Shown here: positions 32,887 through 40,116 of the stretch, in pieces
Layout of the letters: the number at the start of each line of letters is the position of its first letter
Position numbering within the stretch: position 1 is the stretch's first letter
Source of the DNA: Ruminococcus sp. Phil11
GTDB taxonomy: Bacteria; Bacillota; Clostridia; Oscillospirales; Ruminococcaceae
Direction: 5' to 3'
Assembly: GCA_001940925.1 (NCBI GenBank)
Contig: MSGZ01000024.1
Coordinates: forward strand, 1-46,712
Length of the DNA stretch: 46,712 nt
Made by a program: the position numbers and the translations under genes
The notes under the pieces: generated by a model
The model's input: the letters and a program-made list of their open reading frames with translations, nothing else
Databases searched by the model: none
Told to the model about the DNA's origin: nothing

Positions 32887-32936
32887 ACAAAATTTTTTTC
32901 AGAAACCTGTGACCAAACTGACAGTTTTTCCGTCTG
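32887..32936 (+). promoter_or_regulatory. Putative autoregulatory ECF promoter, operon 2
   Basis: A/T tract (32888-32900) then TGTGACC (32908-32914), 16-base spacer and CGTCTG (32931-32936), 25 bases before the start codon at 32961. Same spacing as at operons 1 and 3. Confidence 0.55.
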
Positions 32937-32960
32937 TGGGTGTGAAGGAGGTGAGGACGC

Positions 32961-33518
32961 ATGACAGCAGAAGATCAGCGGCTGGTCGCGTTGTTTGAAT
33001 CCCGGGACGAACATGCGATCACAGAAGCAGGAAAGGCATACGGCGGGTTTTGCTACAGCATCGCCTACCGCATATTGCAGAACGCACAGGATGCGGAGGA
33101 ATGCGTGAATGACGCGCTGCTCCGGCTCTGGAATGCGATCCCGCCTGCTAAACCGGACAGTCTGCGTGCGTTTGTGATCACGCTGACAAGAAGGCTTGCG
33201 CTTGACCAATACGACATGAACCGTGCAGCAAAACGCGGCAGCGGCGAGGCGGAGGTCCCGCTGGAACCGCTCAGCCTGACTGCTGACGATGACCCCGTTC
33301 AGACCGCAGAGCAGAATCTGCTCCGCGAGGCGCTCGGCCGGTTCCTTTCCGGTCTGCCGAAGGACACAAGGCTCATGTTCGTGGAGCGTTACTGGTATAT
33401 GATGCCCGTCCGTGAGATCGCAGAGGTGCACGGCGTCGGGCAGAGCCGCGTAAAAATGTCTCTGGCGCGCACCCGCAAAAAGCTGGAGGCATTCCTCAGA
33501 GAGGAGGAACTGATATGA
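32961..33518 (+). CDS. ECF-type RNA polymerase sigma factor (operon 2)
   Basis: A 185-residue ECF sigma factor. ATG 32961 has AAGGAGGTGAG upstream. Region 2 (about 15-95): YCYSIAYRILQNAQDAEECV, then LRLWNAIPPA and RAFVITLTRRLALD. Region 4 (about 130-180): LSGLPKDTRLMFVERYWYM followed by a VREIAEVHGVGQSRVKMSLARTRKKL helix-turn-helix. It is closely similar to the ECF factor of operon 3, so the two operons are paralogous. The stop overlaps the start of the next gene (ATGA), showing translational coupling to its membrane partner. Confidence 0.93.
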   Translation: MTAEDQRLVALFESRDEHAITEAGKAYGGFCYSIAYRILQNAQDAEECVNDALLRLWNAIPPAKPDSLRAFVITLTRRLALDQYDMNRAAKRGSGEAEVPLEPLSLTADDDPVQTAEQNLLREALGRFLSGLPKDTRLMFVERYWYMMPVREIAEVHGVGQSRVKMSLARTRKKLEAFLREEELI

Positions 33519-34939
33519 AAGACAGAGAGCTCTTCCGGCTGATGCAGCTGATCCCGGAGGAATATCCGGAGGAGACAGCGGCATTCCTTGCGGCGCACGG
33601 GAAGGCCGGAGAATCCGGAAAGACCGAACCGGTCATCCGGCAGAAGAAAGCCGAGCCGCAGGCCGGGATCCTCTGGCGGGTTCTGCTCCCTGCCGGAGCC
33701 GCCGCCTGTCTGGCCGTGCTGATCGGCACAGGGCTCTGGGCGGGACTGCGGGAAAAGCCGATGACGGCGGCATCCTCGGAGCCGGAGCTGACAGAAATCG
33801 CCGTGCAGACCGGAACCGCCCCCGCGCAGAGCGCCGCGGTCACAACCGCCGTAGAGCAGACCGTAACGAACACCGTGACGCAGTCCGCGGTAAAAAACGG
33901 CACCGTTCCTGCGGTGCAGAGCAGTACGCCCGCCGTGACCGCTGCTGCAGAGGACAAACCGCTGACGACTGTCCGGCAGCAGCAGGCAAAACCGCAGACC
34001 ACTGCCGCACCGCAGCAGCAGACAGTACCGGAAACGACCGCCTTTTCCGTTCCGGCGCGTGACCCGGATTATCTGCCGGGTGACGTCAATATGGACGGAG
34101 AGGTGGATGTCGGAGACGTTCAGCTCTTGTTGACTGAGTATAAAGCTGTTGTGGTCAACGGAAAAGAGAGCACACTGACGCCGCAGCAGATCGCGCTCGG
34201 CGATATCTACCCCAATACCGCAGATGAGGATCCGTTTGAGGTAATTGGCTTCAGTTTGGATGAGGATGAGGATAATACCAATACTCCGATCATTGCAACG
34301 GATTATCCGATCTCGTATCAGGATGTTCATATCCTGCTGTGTTACTGTACAGAGTTTCTCATTCCGCCTTTTTACAGAGATTATGATCTGTTTACTGTCG
34401 ATATGTATGTCCAATACGGCGGCATTCCGCCGCGGGAGGAACTGGAACGCTTCATGAGTCCGCCCACGATCCTGCAGGGTGATGCACTCCCGGCAGACAG
34501 TGTGACCGTGCAAGACTTCGGCGATTATCCGGTTCATCCGGAGGGCTGGGCGATGCAGTACGCCAAATTGAAAAAATCCGGAGACTTTACGCTGTGGTAT
34601 GACGGAACGGATGCGCTTGCCGGCTGCCGGATCATGATATCCGGTGAAAACAACGACTACGAAAGCACTATGTATTTTTACATCCGCAGACGGGAACAGA
34701 AGGTTCTGGACGGACAAATTGAAAAGGCCATGATCGGTGATACCGCTGTATATCGCTATCCCCAGATCACACCTGAAGATGAAACCGAAAACTGGCGCGA
34801 GGAAGACAAGGTTCGCGGCAGAACTGCCCTGGAATGGACGAACGGGGAATACTGGATCACCGTCTATACACAGGAACAGTATCCGGATGATGTCATACAG
34901 CAGATCGCGGAATGCTTTGCTGTGTATCCGGCAAACTGA
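33515..34939 (+). CDS. Membrane protein with extracellular dockerin-like module, likely anti-sigma (operon 2)
   Basis: A 474-residue protein coupled to the ECF gene by an ATGA overlap. Cytosolic residues 1-50 share an N-terminal motif (LF-x-x-x-x-x-IPEEY) with the partner in operon 3. One membrane helix (52-76) precedes a Thr/Ala/Gln/Val-rich external linker (80-185). At about 188-290 is a dockerin-like module: a canonical loop DVNMDGEVDVGDV with LLLTEY, then a second helix YQDVHILLCYCTEF after a lengthened, Asp/Asn-rich loop. The C-terminal 180 residues are an unassigned beta-rich domain. Topology fits an anti-sigma sensor; the dockerin would let it engage a cohesin outside the cell. This is unusual and the sensor role is inferred. 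Confidence 0.85.
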   Translation: MKDRELFRLMQLIPEEYPEETAAFLAAHGKAGESGKTEPVIRQKKAEPQAGILWRVLLPAGAAACLAVLIGTGLWAGLREKPMTAASSEPELTEIAVQTGTAPAQSAAVTTAVEQTVTNTVTQSAVKNGTVPAVQSSTPAVTAAAEDKPLTTVRQQQAKPQTTAAPQQQTVPETTAFSVPARDPDYLPGDVNMDGEVDVGDVQLLLTEYKAVVVNGKESTLTPQQIALGDIYPNTADEDPFEVIGFSLDEDEDNTNTPIIATDYPISYQDVHILLCYCTEFLIPPFYRDYDLFTVDMYVQYGGIPPREELERFMSPPTILQGDALPADSVTVQDFGDYPVHPEGWAMQYAKLKKSGDFTLWYDGTDALAGCRIMISGENNDYESTMYFYIRRREQKVLDGQIEKAMIGDTAVYRYPQITPEDETENWREEDKVRGRTALEWTNGEYWITVYTQEQYPDDVIQQIAECFAVYPAN

Positions 34940-34954
34940 AAAGGAGAAACGATC

Positions 34955-35365
34955 ATGAAAAAGAAGATTTTTGCAGCACTGGCTGCATCGCTGATGCTCT
35001 GCGGTGTGCTGACCGCACCGGCAGCAGCGGAAACAACGTACAAAAAGGGCGACGTCAATATGGACGGCGAGGTCAGCGTGGAGGATGTGATGCCTGCACT
35101 GATCGACTATACCGAATATCTCGTTGCACGCAAACAGCATACCCTGACCGAAGAACAGCTTGAACTGGCGGATGTGAACGGACTTTCAAGGACATATCGC
35201 GGCCGCACCTCCAGCGTGACCGTTGAAGATGCATACATCATTCTCTTATACTATACCGAATGTGTCGCGGATGCCAAGCTGAAAGATACCGACATTGTGA
35301 CATGGCTGCGCAGCACGCATCCCGCTTGGCTGGAACCGAAGGATGCCCGCGAAACCGTGAATTGA
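34955..35365 (+). CDS. Secreted protein consisting almost only of a dockerin
   Basis: A 136-residue exported protein; ATG 34955 has AAAGGAG 8 bases upstream and lies 15 bases after the membrane gene. Signal peptide 1-25 (KKKIFAALAASLML ... PAAAE). Mature residues 28-115 form a dockerin: first loop DVNMDGEVSVEDV, second helix VEDAYIILLYYTE after a lengthened degenerate loop DVNGLSRTYRGRTSSV. The lengthened second loop is shared with the module of the upstream gene. Only about 25 residues remain after the dockerin (WLRSTHPAWLEPKDA), so there is no visible effector domain. It could occupy or compete for cohesins, or be a signal molecule for the ECF operon. Confidence 0.85.
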   Translation: MKKKIFAALAASLMLCGVLTAPAAAETTYKKGDVNMDGEVSVEDVMPALIDYTEYLVARKQHTLTEEQLELADVNGLSRTYRGRTSSVTVEDAYIILLYYTECVADAKLKDTDIVTWLRSTHPAWLEPKDARETVN

Positions 35366-35375
35366 CCCGATATAA

Positions 35376-35412
35376 AAGCGGGCACCGGCAGCTTTTTGCC
35401 GGTGCCCGTTTT
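35376..35412. terminator. Bidirectional terminator between converging genes
   Basis: Stem GGGCACCGGCA / TGCCGGTGCCC with AAAA-GC on the left and GTTTTGT on the right. It serves ECF operon 2 and the minus-strand yfcE operon. Confidence 0.85.
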
Positions 35413-35413
35413 G

Positions 35414-35983
35414 TCAGTATTGCAGATCGCAGCAGGGGGTTCCCGGCTGCCATGTGCCGTAAACAGTGCCATCAATCGTTTTCCATGTGAATACGCCGTT
35501 TTCCAGTATCAGATAGCTGTGCGGCGAGCCCTCCTTCGGGATCGACACCGAACCGGGATTCAGGCAGACATGCCCGCCCGATTCCGCACAGAGCGGGATA
35601 TGCGTATGCCCGTACAGCAGGATGTCGCCCTGCCGCAGCTTCGGGAGATTCTCCGCATGATACACATGCCCGTGCGTCGCGAAGATCTGCACGGAACCCT
35701 CGGAGATCAGCGCGTAATCCGCGAGCACCGGGAAATCCAGCACCATCTGATCGACCTCCGCCTCGCAGTTGCCGCGCACGCAGAGGATGCGGTCTGCCAG
35801 CGGATTGAGCAGCGCAATCACCGTTTTCGGCGCGTATTCCGCCGGCAGATCATTGCGCGGCCCGTGATAGAGCAGGTCACCGAGCAGCAGCAGACGGTCT
35901 GCCTGCTCTGCGGCAAAGCGTTCCGTCAGTAATCTGCAAAAATGCGCAGAGCCGTGAATATCCGATGCGATCAGCCATTTCAT
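35414..35983 (-). CDS. yfcE: YfcE-type metallophosphodiesterase
   Basis: A 189-residue cytoplasmic phosphoesterase of the MJ0936/YfcE family. ATG 35983 has AAAGGAG 10 bases upstream. Metal-binding motifs are in order: SDIHGS (Asp8, His10), GDLLYHGPRN (Asp near 35), RGNCEAEVD (Asn near 75), FATHGHVY (His near 105) and YGHTHIP (His near 127-129). Length matches the family. It hydrolyses phosphodiesters in vitro in known members; the physiological substrate is not established. It is the last gene of a minus operon, 16 bases after the GyrI-like gene. Confidence 0.93.
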   Translation of the reverse strand: MKWLIASDIHGSAHFCRLLTERFAAEQADRLLLLGDLLYHGPRNDLPAEYAPKTVIALLNPLADRILCVRGNCEAEVDQMVLDFPVLADYALISEGSVQIFATHGHVYHAENLPKLRQGDILLYGHTHIPLCAESGGHVCLNPGSVSIPKEGSPHSYLILENGVFTWKTIDGTVYGTWQPGTPCCDLQY

Positions 35984-35999
35984 TGCAGGGTTGCTCCTT

Positions 36000-36620
36000 T
36001 CATATCGGCCTGACCGGGATCCGGATGACCGTTTTCAGCTTTTCCGGTGCGCACTTGCGCGGATCGGAGAGATAGATCTCATGATGCAGGCGGCCGCTTT
36101 CAAAGTCGGTCTGATACCCGTTTTCCTGCATAAACCGCTCCATGCGCGCGATCGTCGCGGGCTCGTCGTCGTAGCTGCCGGTGTGCATGATCTGCACGCA
36201 GAGCCCCTCACTGATCTGCCGGAGCTCTACATCGGAGCAGTTCAGCTTTTTCTTCTTCAGCGCGGTATCCTTTGCCCACTGCAGATGCTCCGCCGTAATG
36301 AAATCCGGCAGACGGATCACCGAAAGCCAGCGCAGCTCCGATTTATCCTGCGGAAATCCGCCGCCCGTATCCCAGAAGCCTTCCAGCGGCGGGACAACAT
36401 ATTCATAAAAGCCCTTGATGCGGTAATCGGTCTTGTAGCTCATTTTCAGCGTATAGGCGACTGCATAGAGCTTTGCAAGCGCGGCCTGATACGCGCCGTC
36501 CGGCTCGTTGGGGTCACCCTTGCCGGATACCGCAAGGAAATTTGCAGCGGGAACCGTCACCAAAGACGGCACATTCTTCGGCAGATAGAATTCCTTGTAT
36601 TCCTTTTTGAAATCAAACAT
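36000..36620 (-). CDS. GyrI-like small-molecule-binding domain protein
   Basis: A 206-residue soluble protein starting at ATG 36620, with AAGGAG 6 bases upstream; an ORF reaching 36803 only reads the preceding gene out of frame. It has the GyrI-like pattern of stand-alone Firmicute proteins: MFDFKKEYKEFYLPKNVP, then FLAVSGKGDPNEPDGAYQAA, GFYEYVVPPLEGFWDTGG and a second half with ERFMQENGYQTDFESGRLHHEIYLSDPR. These domains bind small hydrophobic or drug-like compounds in known relatives. It sits between a membrane protein and yfcE with tight spacing. Confidence 0.88.
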   Translation of the reverse strand: MFDFKKEYKEFYLPKNVPSLVTVPAANFLAVSGKGDPNEPDGAYQAALAKLYAVAYTLKMSYKTDYRIKGFYEYVVPPLEGFWDTGGGFPQDKSELRWLSVIRLPDFITAEHLQWAKDTALKKKKLNCSDVELRQISEGLCVQIMHTGSYDDEPATIARMERFMQENGYQTDFESGRLHHEIYLSDPRKCAPEKLKTVIRIPVRPI

Positions 36621-36633
36621 GTTGTGCTCCTTT

Positions 36634-37998
36634 TTATCGCCGCAGCTTGTCCAGTGCGGCGGAAAGCTCCGCGACGGCCTGTTCCGGCAGTCCGCGTTCC
36701 GCATAGCGGTCTGTATGATAGGCAGAAGTGACCGCGTCCAGTGCATCCTGCGGCGTGTGATGATTGAGCCATTTTTCGCGGATTTCCCGCACGGTATCGG
36801 CATCGCGCAGCTCGCCTGTCTCCCATGCAGGAGCCGTCAGCAGAAGCTGATAGCCTGCATAGAATTTTTCGCGGGAATCCGGCTGCGATCTCCATGCGCG
36901 GAGCTGCTGCCGCCAGCGGCGTTTCATCTGCTTTTTCGTCAGCGGCTTCTGCTCGGTTGTTTCGGTATCGTAGTATTCCTCCGATTCGGCAGGACGCTTC
37001 CGTCCGCCGTTTCTGCGGGTCTCGCCGCGCAGAAATGCGAGCAGCCGCCTGAGCAGCTCGTGGATCTCATATACCCAGTCCGATAGCAGATTGCGCCAGA
37101 CGATCCACATCACAAATAAAATGGGAATCCAGACCAGAGTCCACAGAAAGCTTGCCTCGGATCCCGGCGGCGGGGGCAGGATGTCCTCCTCTGCTTCTTC
37201 GGTTCCCATGACAGGGCCTTTGTTCTGAATGATTTTGATGACCAGCTTCCAGAATGCCGCTGCTGCGGTATCGCGCATCCAGATCAGCACGGCGGTCAGC
37301 GGTTTGCGGAACACCAGAATCGCTGTCATGAGCAGAAGCATTCCAATCACCATGACCAGATTGCTTCGCCGGATCTCCGACGGAACAGGCGTTTCCGCAT
37401 TGCTGCGCCGGTTGACAAGACGCAGCAGCATAAACTGATTGAGCAGCAGCAGAAACAGCGCGGAAATCACGGCGGTCACCGCAAACAGCCAGCCCGTGTG
37501 CATCGGCAAATCCGAAAGATGCAGCGTCAGTGCGGAGAGGATGACCGCCGTCAGGAATGCAACATAATGCGGCTGCGCAAACAGCTTTTCCGGCGGATTG
37601 TCAATGCCGTGCAGCGGAAGCAGGATCGCCGCTGCCGTCAGCACGACGGCGTTGAACAGGCTGCCGCTGATGCGGTATACGGCAAAAATGCTGACTGCGG
37701 CCGCCGGAAGCGCGGCAGCAAGCTTCAAAGCAAAGGCTTTCCGCGGCAGCATCCGGAACCGCTCGCCGACTGCACGCGCCGCCATCTGCACCGCAAAGGA
37801 CAGAAAGCAGATCAGCAATGCCGGCAGCAGGATCTGCGCATCTGAATGAATGGTCATGCGTATCTCTTCCATGAGACCTGCCAGCATCCGGTTTTGCCCG
37901 TCCTCCGCACGGAGCGAGGGGAGCAGAATACAAAGCGGGAACCACGCAAGGCTCCGGCAGAATAATGCGGCAGCCGTCAGCAGCTTTTTGGAACGCAT
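36634..37998 (-). CDS. Polytopic membrane protein with C-terminal DUF4129-like domain
   Basis: A 454-residue membrane protein; ATG 37998 has GGGGGTG 6 bases upstream. Six or seven hydrophobic helices span residues 5-235, then a segment with Pro-rich PPPPGSE and one more helix (about 282-300). The soluble C-terminal part (about 365-450) has YAGYQLLLTAPAW, ETGELRDADTVREIREKW and AYHTDRYAERGLPEQAVAEL, which resembles DUF4129, the C-terminal domain often attached to transglutaminase-like membrane proteins. No transglutaminase triad is present here. First gene of the minus operon, under a promoter at 38036-38064. Function unknown. Confidence 0.8.
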   Translation of the reverse strand: MRSKKLLTAAALFCRSLAWFPLCILLPSLRAEDGQNRMLAGLMEEIRMTIHSDAQILLPALLICFLSFAVQMAARAVGERFRMLPRKAFALKLAAALPAAAVSIFAVYRISGSLFNAVVLTAAAILLPLHGIDNPPEKLFAQPHYVAFLTAVILSALTLHLSDLPMHTGWLFAVTAVISALFLLLLNQFMLLRLVNRRSNAETPVPSEIRRSNLVMVIGMLLLMTAILVFRKPLTAVLIWMRDTAAAAFWKLVIKIIQNKGPVMGTEEAEEDILPPPPGSEASFLWTLVWIPILFVMWIVWRNLLSDWVYEIHELLRRLLAFLRGETRRNGGRKRPAESEEYYDTETTEQKPLTKKQMKRRWRQQLRAWRSQPDSREKFYAGYQLLLTAPAWETGELRDADTVREIREKWLNHHTPQDALDAVTSAYHTDRYAERGLPEQAVAELSAALDKLRR

Positions 37999-38035
37999 CG
38001 GCGCACCCCCTTTTCATTTCATACGAATTTCTATT

Positions 38036-38064
38036 ATTGTACCATAACGTGCGCGGTTTGTCAA
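38036..38064 (-). promoter_or_regulatory. SigA-type promoter for the DUF4129-GyrI-yfcE operon
   Basis: Minus strand: TTGACA (38064-38059), 17-base spacer, TACAAT (38041-38036). Confidence 0.8.
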
Positions 38065-38138
38065 TTCAGATGCGGGGCAGCTCCCGCCTGTATTTTTTCT
38101 CCCATGCAGCAAAACAAAACTTTTTTGCTGTTCTCCCA

Positions 38139-38167
38139 TTGAAATTCACATGATAATATGCTATAAT
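38139..38167 (+). promoter_or_regulatory. SigA-type promoter for the radical SAM operon
   Basis: TTGAAA (38139-38144), 17-base spacer, TATAAT (38162-38167), about 60 bases before ATG 38230. Divergent from the promoter at 38036-38064. Confidence 0.8.
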
Positions 38168-38229
38168 ATATCTGTATACCCTGACTGACCGGATATGCGC
38201 CGGAAACCTGAACAGGGGAGGATGTCAAC

Positions 38230-39051
38230 ATGAAACAGAAGATCAAGCGCATCGCAGCCGCAAGCGTCTGTGTGCTGGTGCTTGCCGGCGTCATCGGTGC
38301 ATACGGCTGGCACAGGCATCAGATGAACACGCTGCAGACCGAGCTGACCGCGGAATACGAGAAGGAAAAGCGGCTTGAGGACCGCATCGCGGCGATCCGG
38401 GCGGAAAACGATTCTCTCGATCAGCAGAATCAGGCACAGAGCGGCGAGATCAGCAGCCTGAACCAGACGATCGACGAACTCGAAAAGGAAGCAAAGGAGA
38501 TGGCCGCGAAGATCGACGACCTGCTGACCGAGGAGGTCACGGTCTTTGATGCCGGCGCGATCACCGAGGAGATCCGGAACATCAGTGAGCTGGCGACCGT
38601 CGAATACCGTTACACGAATGTCGGCACGCTGGATTCCGCCAAGACCTTTTCCTTCATCGACTGGAAGGTGCCGTTTTCCGACAAGGTCGCGATCGTCACA
38701 ATGGACGGCACGATCAAGGCCGGAACCGATCTTGCGCAGGCAAAGGTCACCTGCAACGAGAACAAAAAGCTGATCACCGTCACGCTTCCGAAGCCGAAGA
38801 TTCTCTCCAATGAGCTGTTTGAGCAGAGCTTTAAGGTCTACGAGGAAAAGGATTCCGTCTGGAATCCGATCACGCTGGACGAAAGCAATGAGCTGCGCGT
38901 ACAGATCAAGGACAAGGCCAGGATCAACGCGATCAACAACGGCGTGCTGGACGAAGCCGACACCCGCGCAAAGCAGCTCATCCAAAAGCTGATCGAGTCG
39001 ATGCCCGATATCAAGGGCAAATACAAGATCGAGTTTCAGCAGGCAGCATGA
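38230..39051 (+). CDS. Membrane-anchored coiled-coil DUF4230 protein
   Basis: A 273-residue protein; ATG 38230 has GGGGAGG 7 bases upstream. Residues 8-27 form a membrane anchor, followed by an external coiled coil (about 32-95, Glu/Lys/Gln heptads) and a DUF4230 domain (about 100-255): EEIRNISELATVEYRYTNVG, DGTIKAGTDLAQAKV and ITVTLPKPKILSNEL. DUF4230 proteins are surface-exposed in many Firmicutes with no proven function. The stop overlaps the start of the radical SAM gene (ATGA), so the two are translationally coupled and probably act together. Confidence 0.9.
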   Translation: MKQKIKRIAAASVCVLVLAGVIGAYGWHRHQMNTLQTELTAEYEKEKRLEDRIAAIRAENDSLDQQNQAQSGEISSLNQTIDELEKEAKEMAAKIDDLLTEEVTVFDAGAITEEIRNISELATVEYRYTNVGTLDSAKTFSFIDWKVPFSDKVAIVTMDGTIKAGTDLAQAKVTCNENKKLITVTLPKPKILSNELFEQSFKVYEEKDSVWNPITLDESNELRVQIKDKARINAINNGVLDEADTRAKQLIQKLIESMPDIKGKYKIEFQQAA

Positions 39052-40103
39052 GCAGGGAGACGGCACCCGCCGCAGCAGACGCACCCGTCCGCAGAAAGCA
39101 TGTGCTGCAGTGGCATATCCTGCACAGATGCAATCTCCGGTGTACGCACTGCTATCAGGACGATTACGCCGCGGAATGTACCGGTGAACAGCTGAAAAGC
39201 CTGTTCTTTCAGTATCTTGCATTCTGCAGAGAATACAATTTCCGCGGGCATATCAATTTCACAGGCGGAGAACCGCTGCTCTCCAAAGAGCTGTTCCCGC
39301 TGCTCGCGCTGTGTGAAGAACACGGCATCAGCTTCGGCATCCTGACGAACGGCACGCTGATCGACAGCGCACTGGCGGAGCGGCTCGGCAGGCTGAACGG
39401 GCTCTCCTTCGTGCAGGTCAGTATTGACGGCACAAAAAAAACGCATGACCGTGTCCGCGGAGAAGGAAACTTTGACAGGGCATTCGCAGGGCTGCGGCTC
39501 CTGAAACAGAACGGCATCCAGACCATGGCGGCCTTTACCTGCCACAAGGGCAATTACCGTGAGCTGCCGGATGTGATCCGCATTGTGCGGAAACAGGGCA
39601 TCGACCGCTTCTGGGCGGACCGGCTCATCCCGATGGGCAGCAGCCGCGAGGATGTGCTCTCCGCGGAGGAATACCGCACGGTGATCCGCTGTCTGACAAA
39701 AGCACATCATAAGAAAAGTCTCTTTTCCCGCACAGACGTCCACCTGAACCGCTCGCTGCAGTTTCTCGAAGGCGGAAGCTGCTACTATCACTGCTCGGCA
39801 GGCACCGATCTGCTGACGCTGCTGGCAGACGGCACTTTGCTTCCCTGCCGCAGACTGCCGATCCCGGTCGGGAACTGTCTGGAAACGGACATGCGCACAC
39901 TGTATCAGAACAGTCCGCTGATCCGTGAGCTCCGGGAACAAAGGATCCCGGACGAATGTATTTCCTGTGTAAAAGCGGAGCTTTGCAGAGGCGGCGCCAA
40001 ATGCCTGACCTATGCACTGACCGGCGATTACAACCATAAGGACCCCAATTGCTATTACCCCGCACCCGCAATTCCCCAACAACCTGAATCTGACACAAAA
40101 TGA
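39048..40103 (+). CDS. Radical SAM/SPASM peptide- or protein-modifying enzyme
   Basis: A 351-residue cytoplasmic enzyme. The radical SAM cluster motif CNLRCTHC gives Cys28, Cys32 and Cys35; the GGEP SAM motif is at 73-76, followed by the barrel strands GILTNGT and VQVSIDGT. A SPASM-type C-terminus carries Cys245, 249, 267, 277, 304, 307, 313, 319 and 335, including CSAG, LPCRR, CISC and CRGGAKC, enough for two auxiliary 4Fe-4S clusters. This architecture is typical of enzymes that install thioether or C-C links in ribosomal peptides or activate enzymes. No free precursor peptide gene is nearby; the neighbouring DUF2207 protein ends in a six-Cys repeat and is the obvious candidate substrate. 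Start overlaps the upstream stop. Confidence 0.93.
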   Translation: MSRETAPAAADAPVRRKHVLQWHILHRCNLRCTHCYQDDYAAECTGEQLKSLFFQYLAFCREYNFRGHINFTGGEPLLSKELFPLLALCEEHGISFGILTNGTLIDSALAERLGRLNGLSFVQVSIDGTKKTHDRVRGEGNFDRAFAGLRLLKQNGIQTMAAFTCHKGNYRELPDVIRIVRKQGIDRFWADRLIPMGSSREDVLSAEEYRTVIRCLTKAHHKKSLFSRTDVHLNRSLQFLEGGSCYYHCSAGTDLLTLLADGTLLPCRRLPIPVGNCLETDMRTLYQNSPLIRELREQRIPDECISCVKAELCRGGAKCLTYALTGDYNHKDPNCYYPAPAIPQQPESDTK

Positions 40104-40116
40104 ACGGAGGTACACC

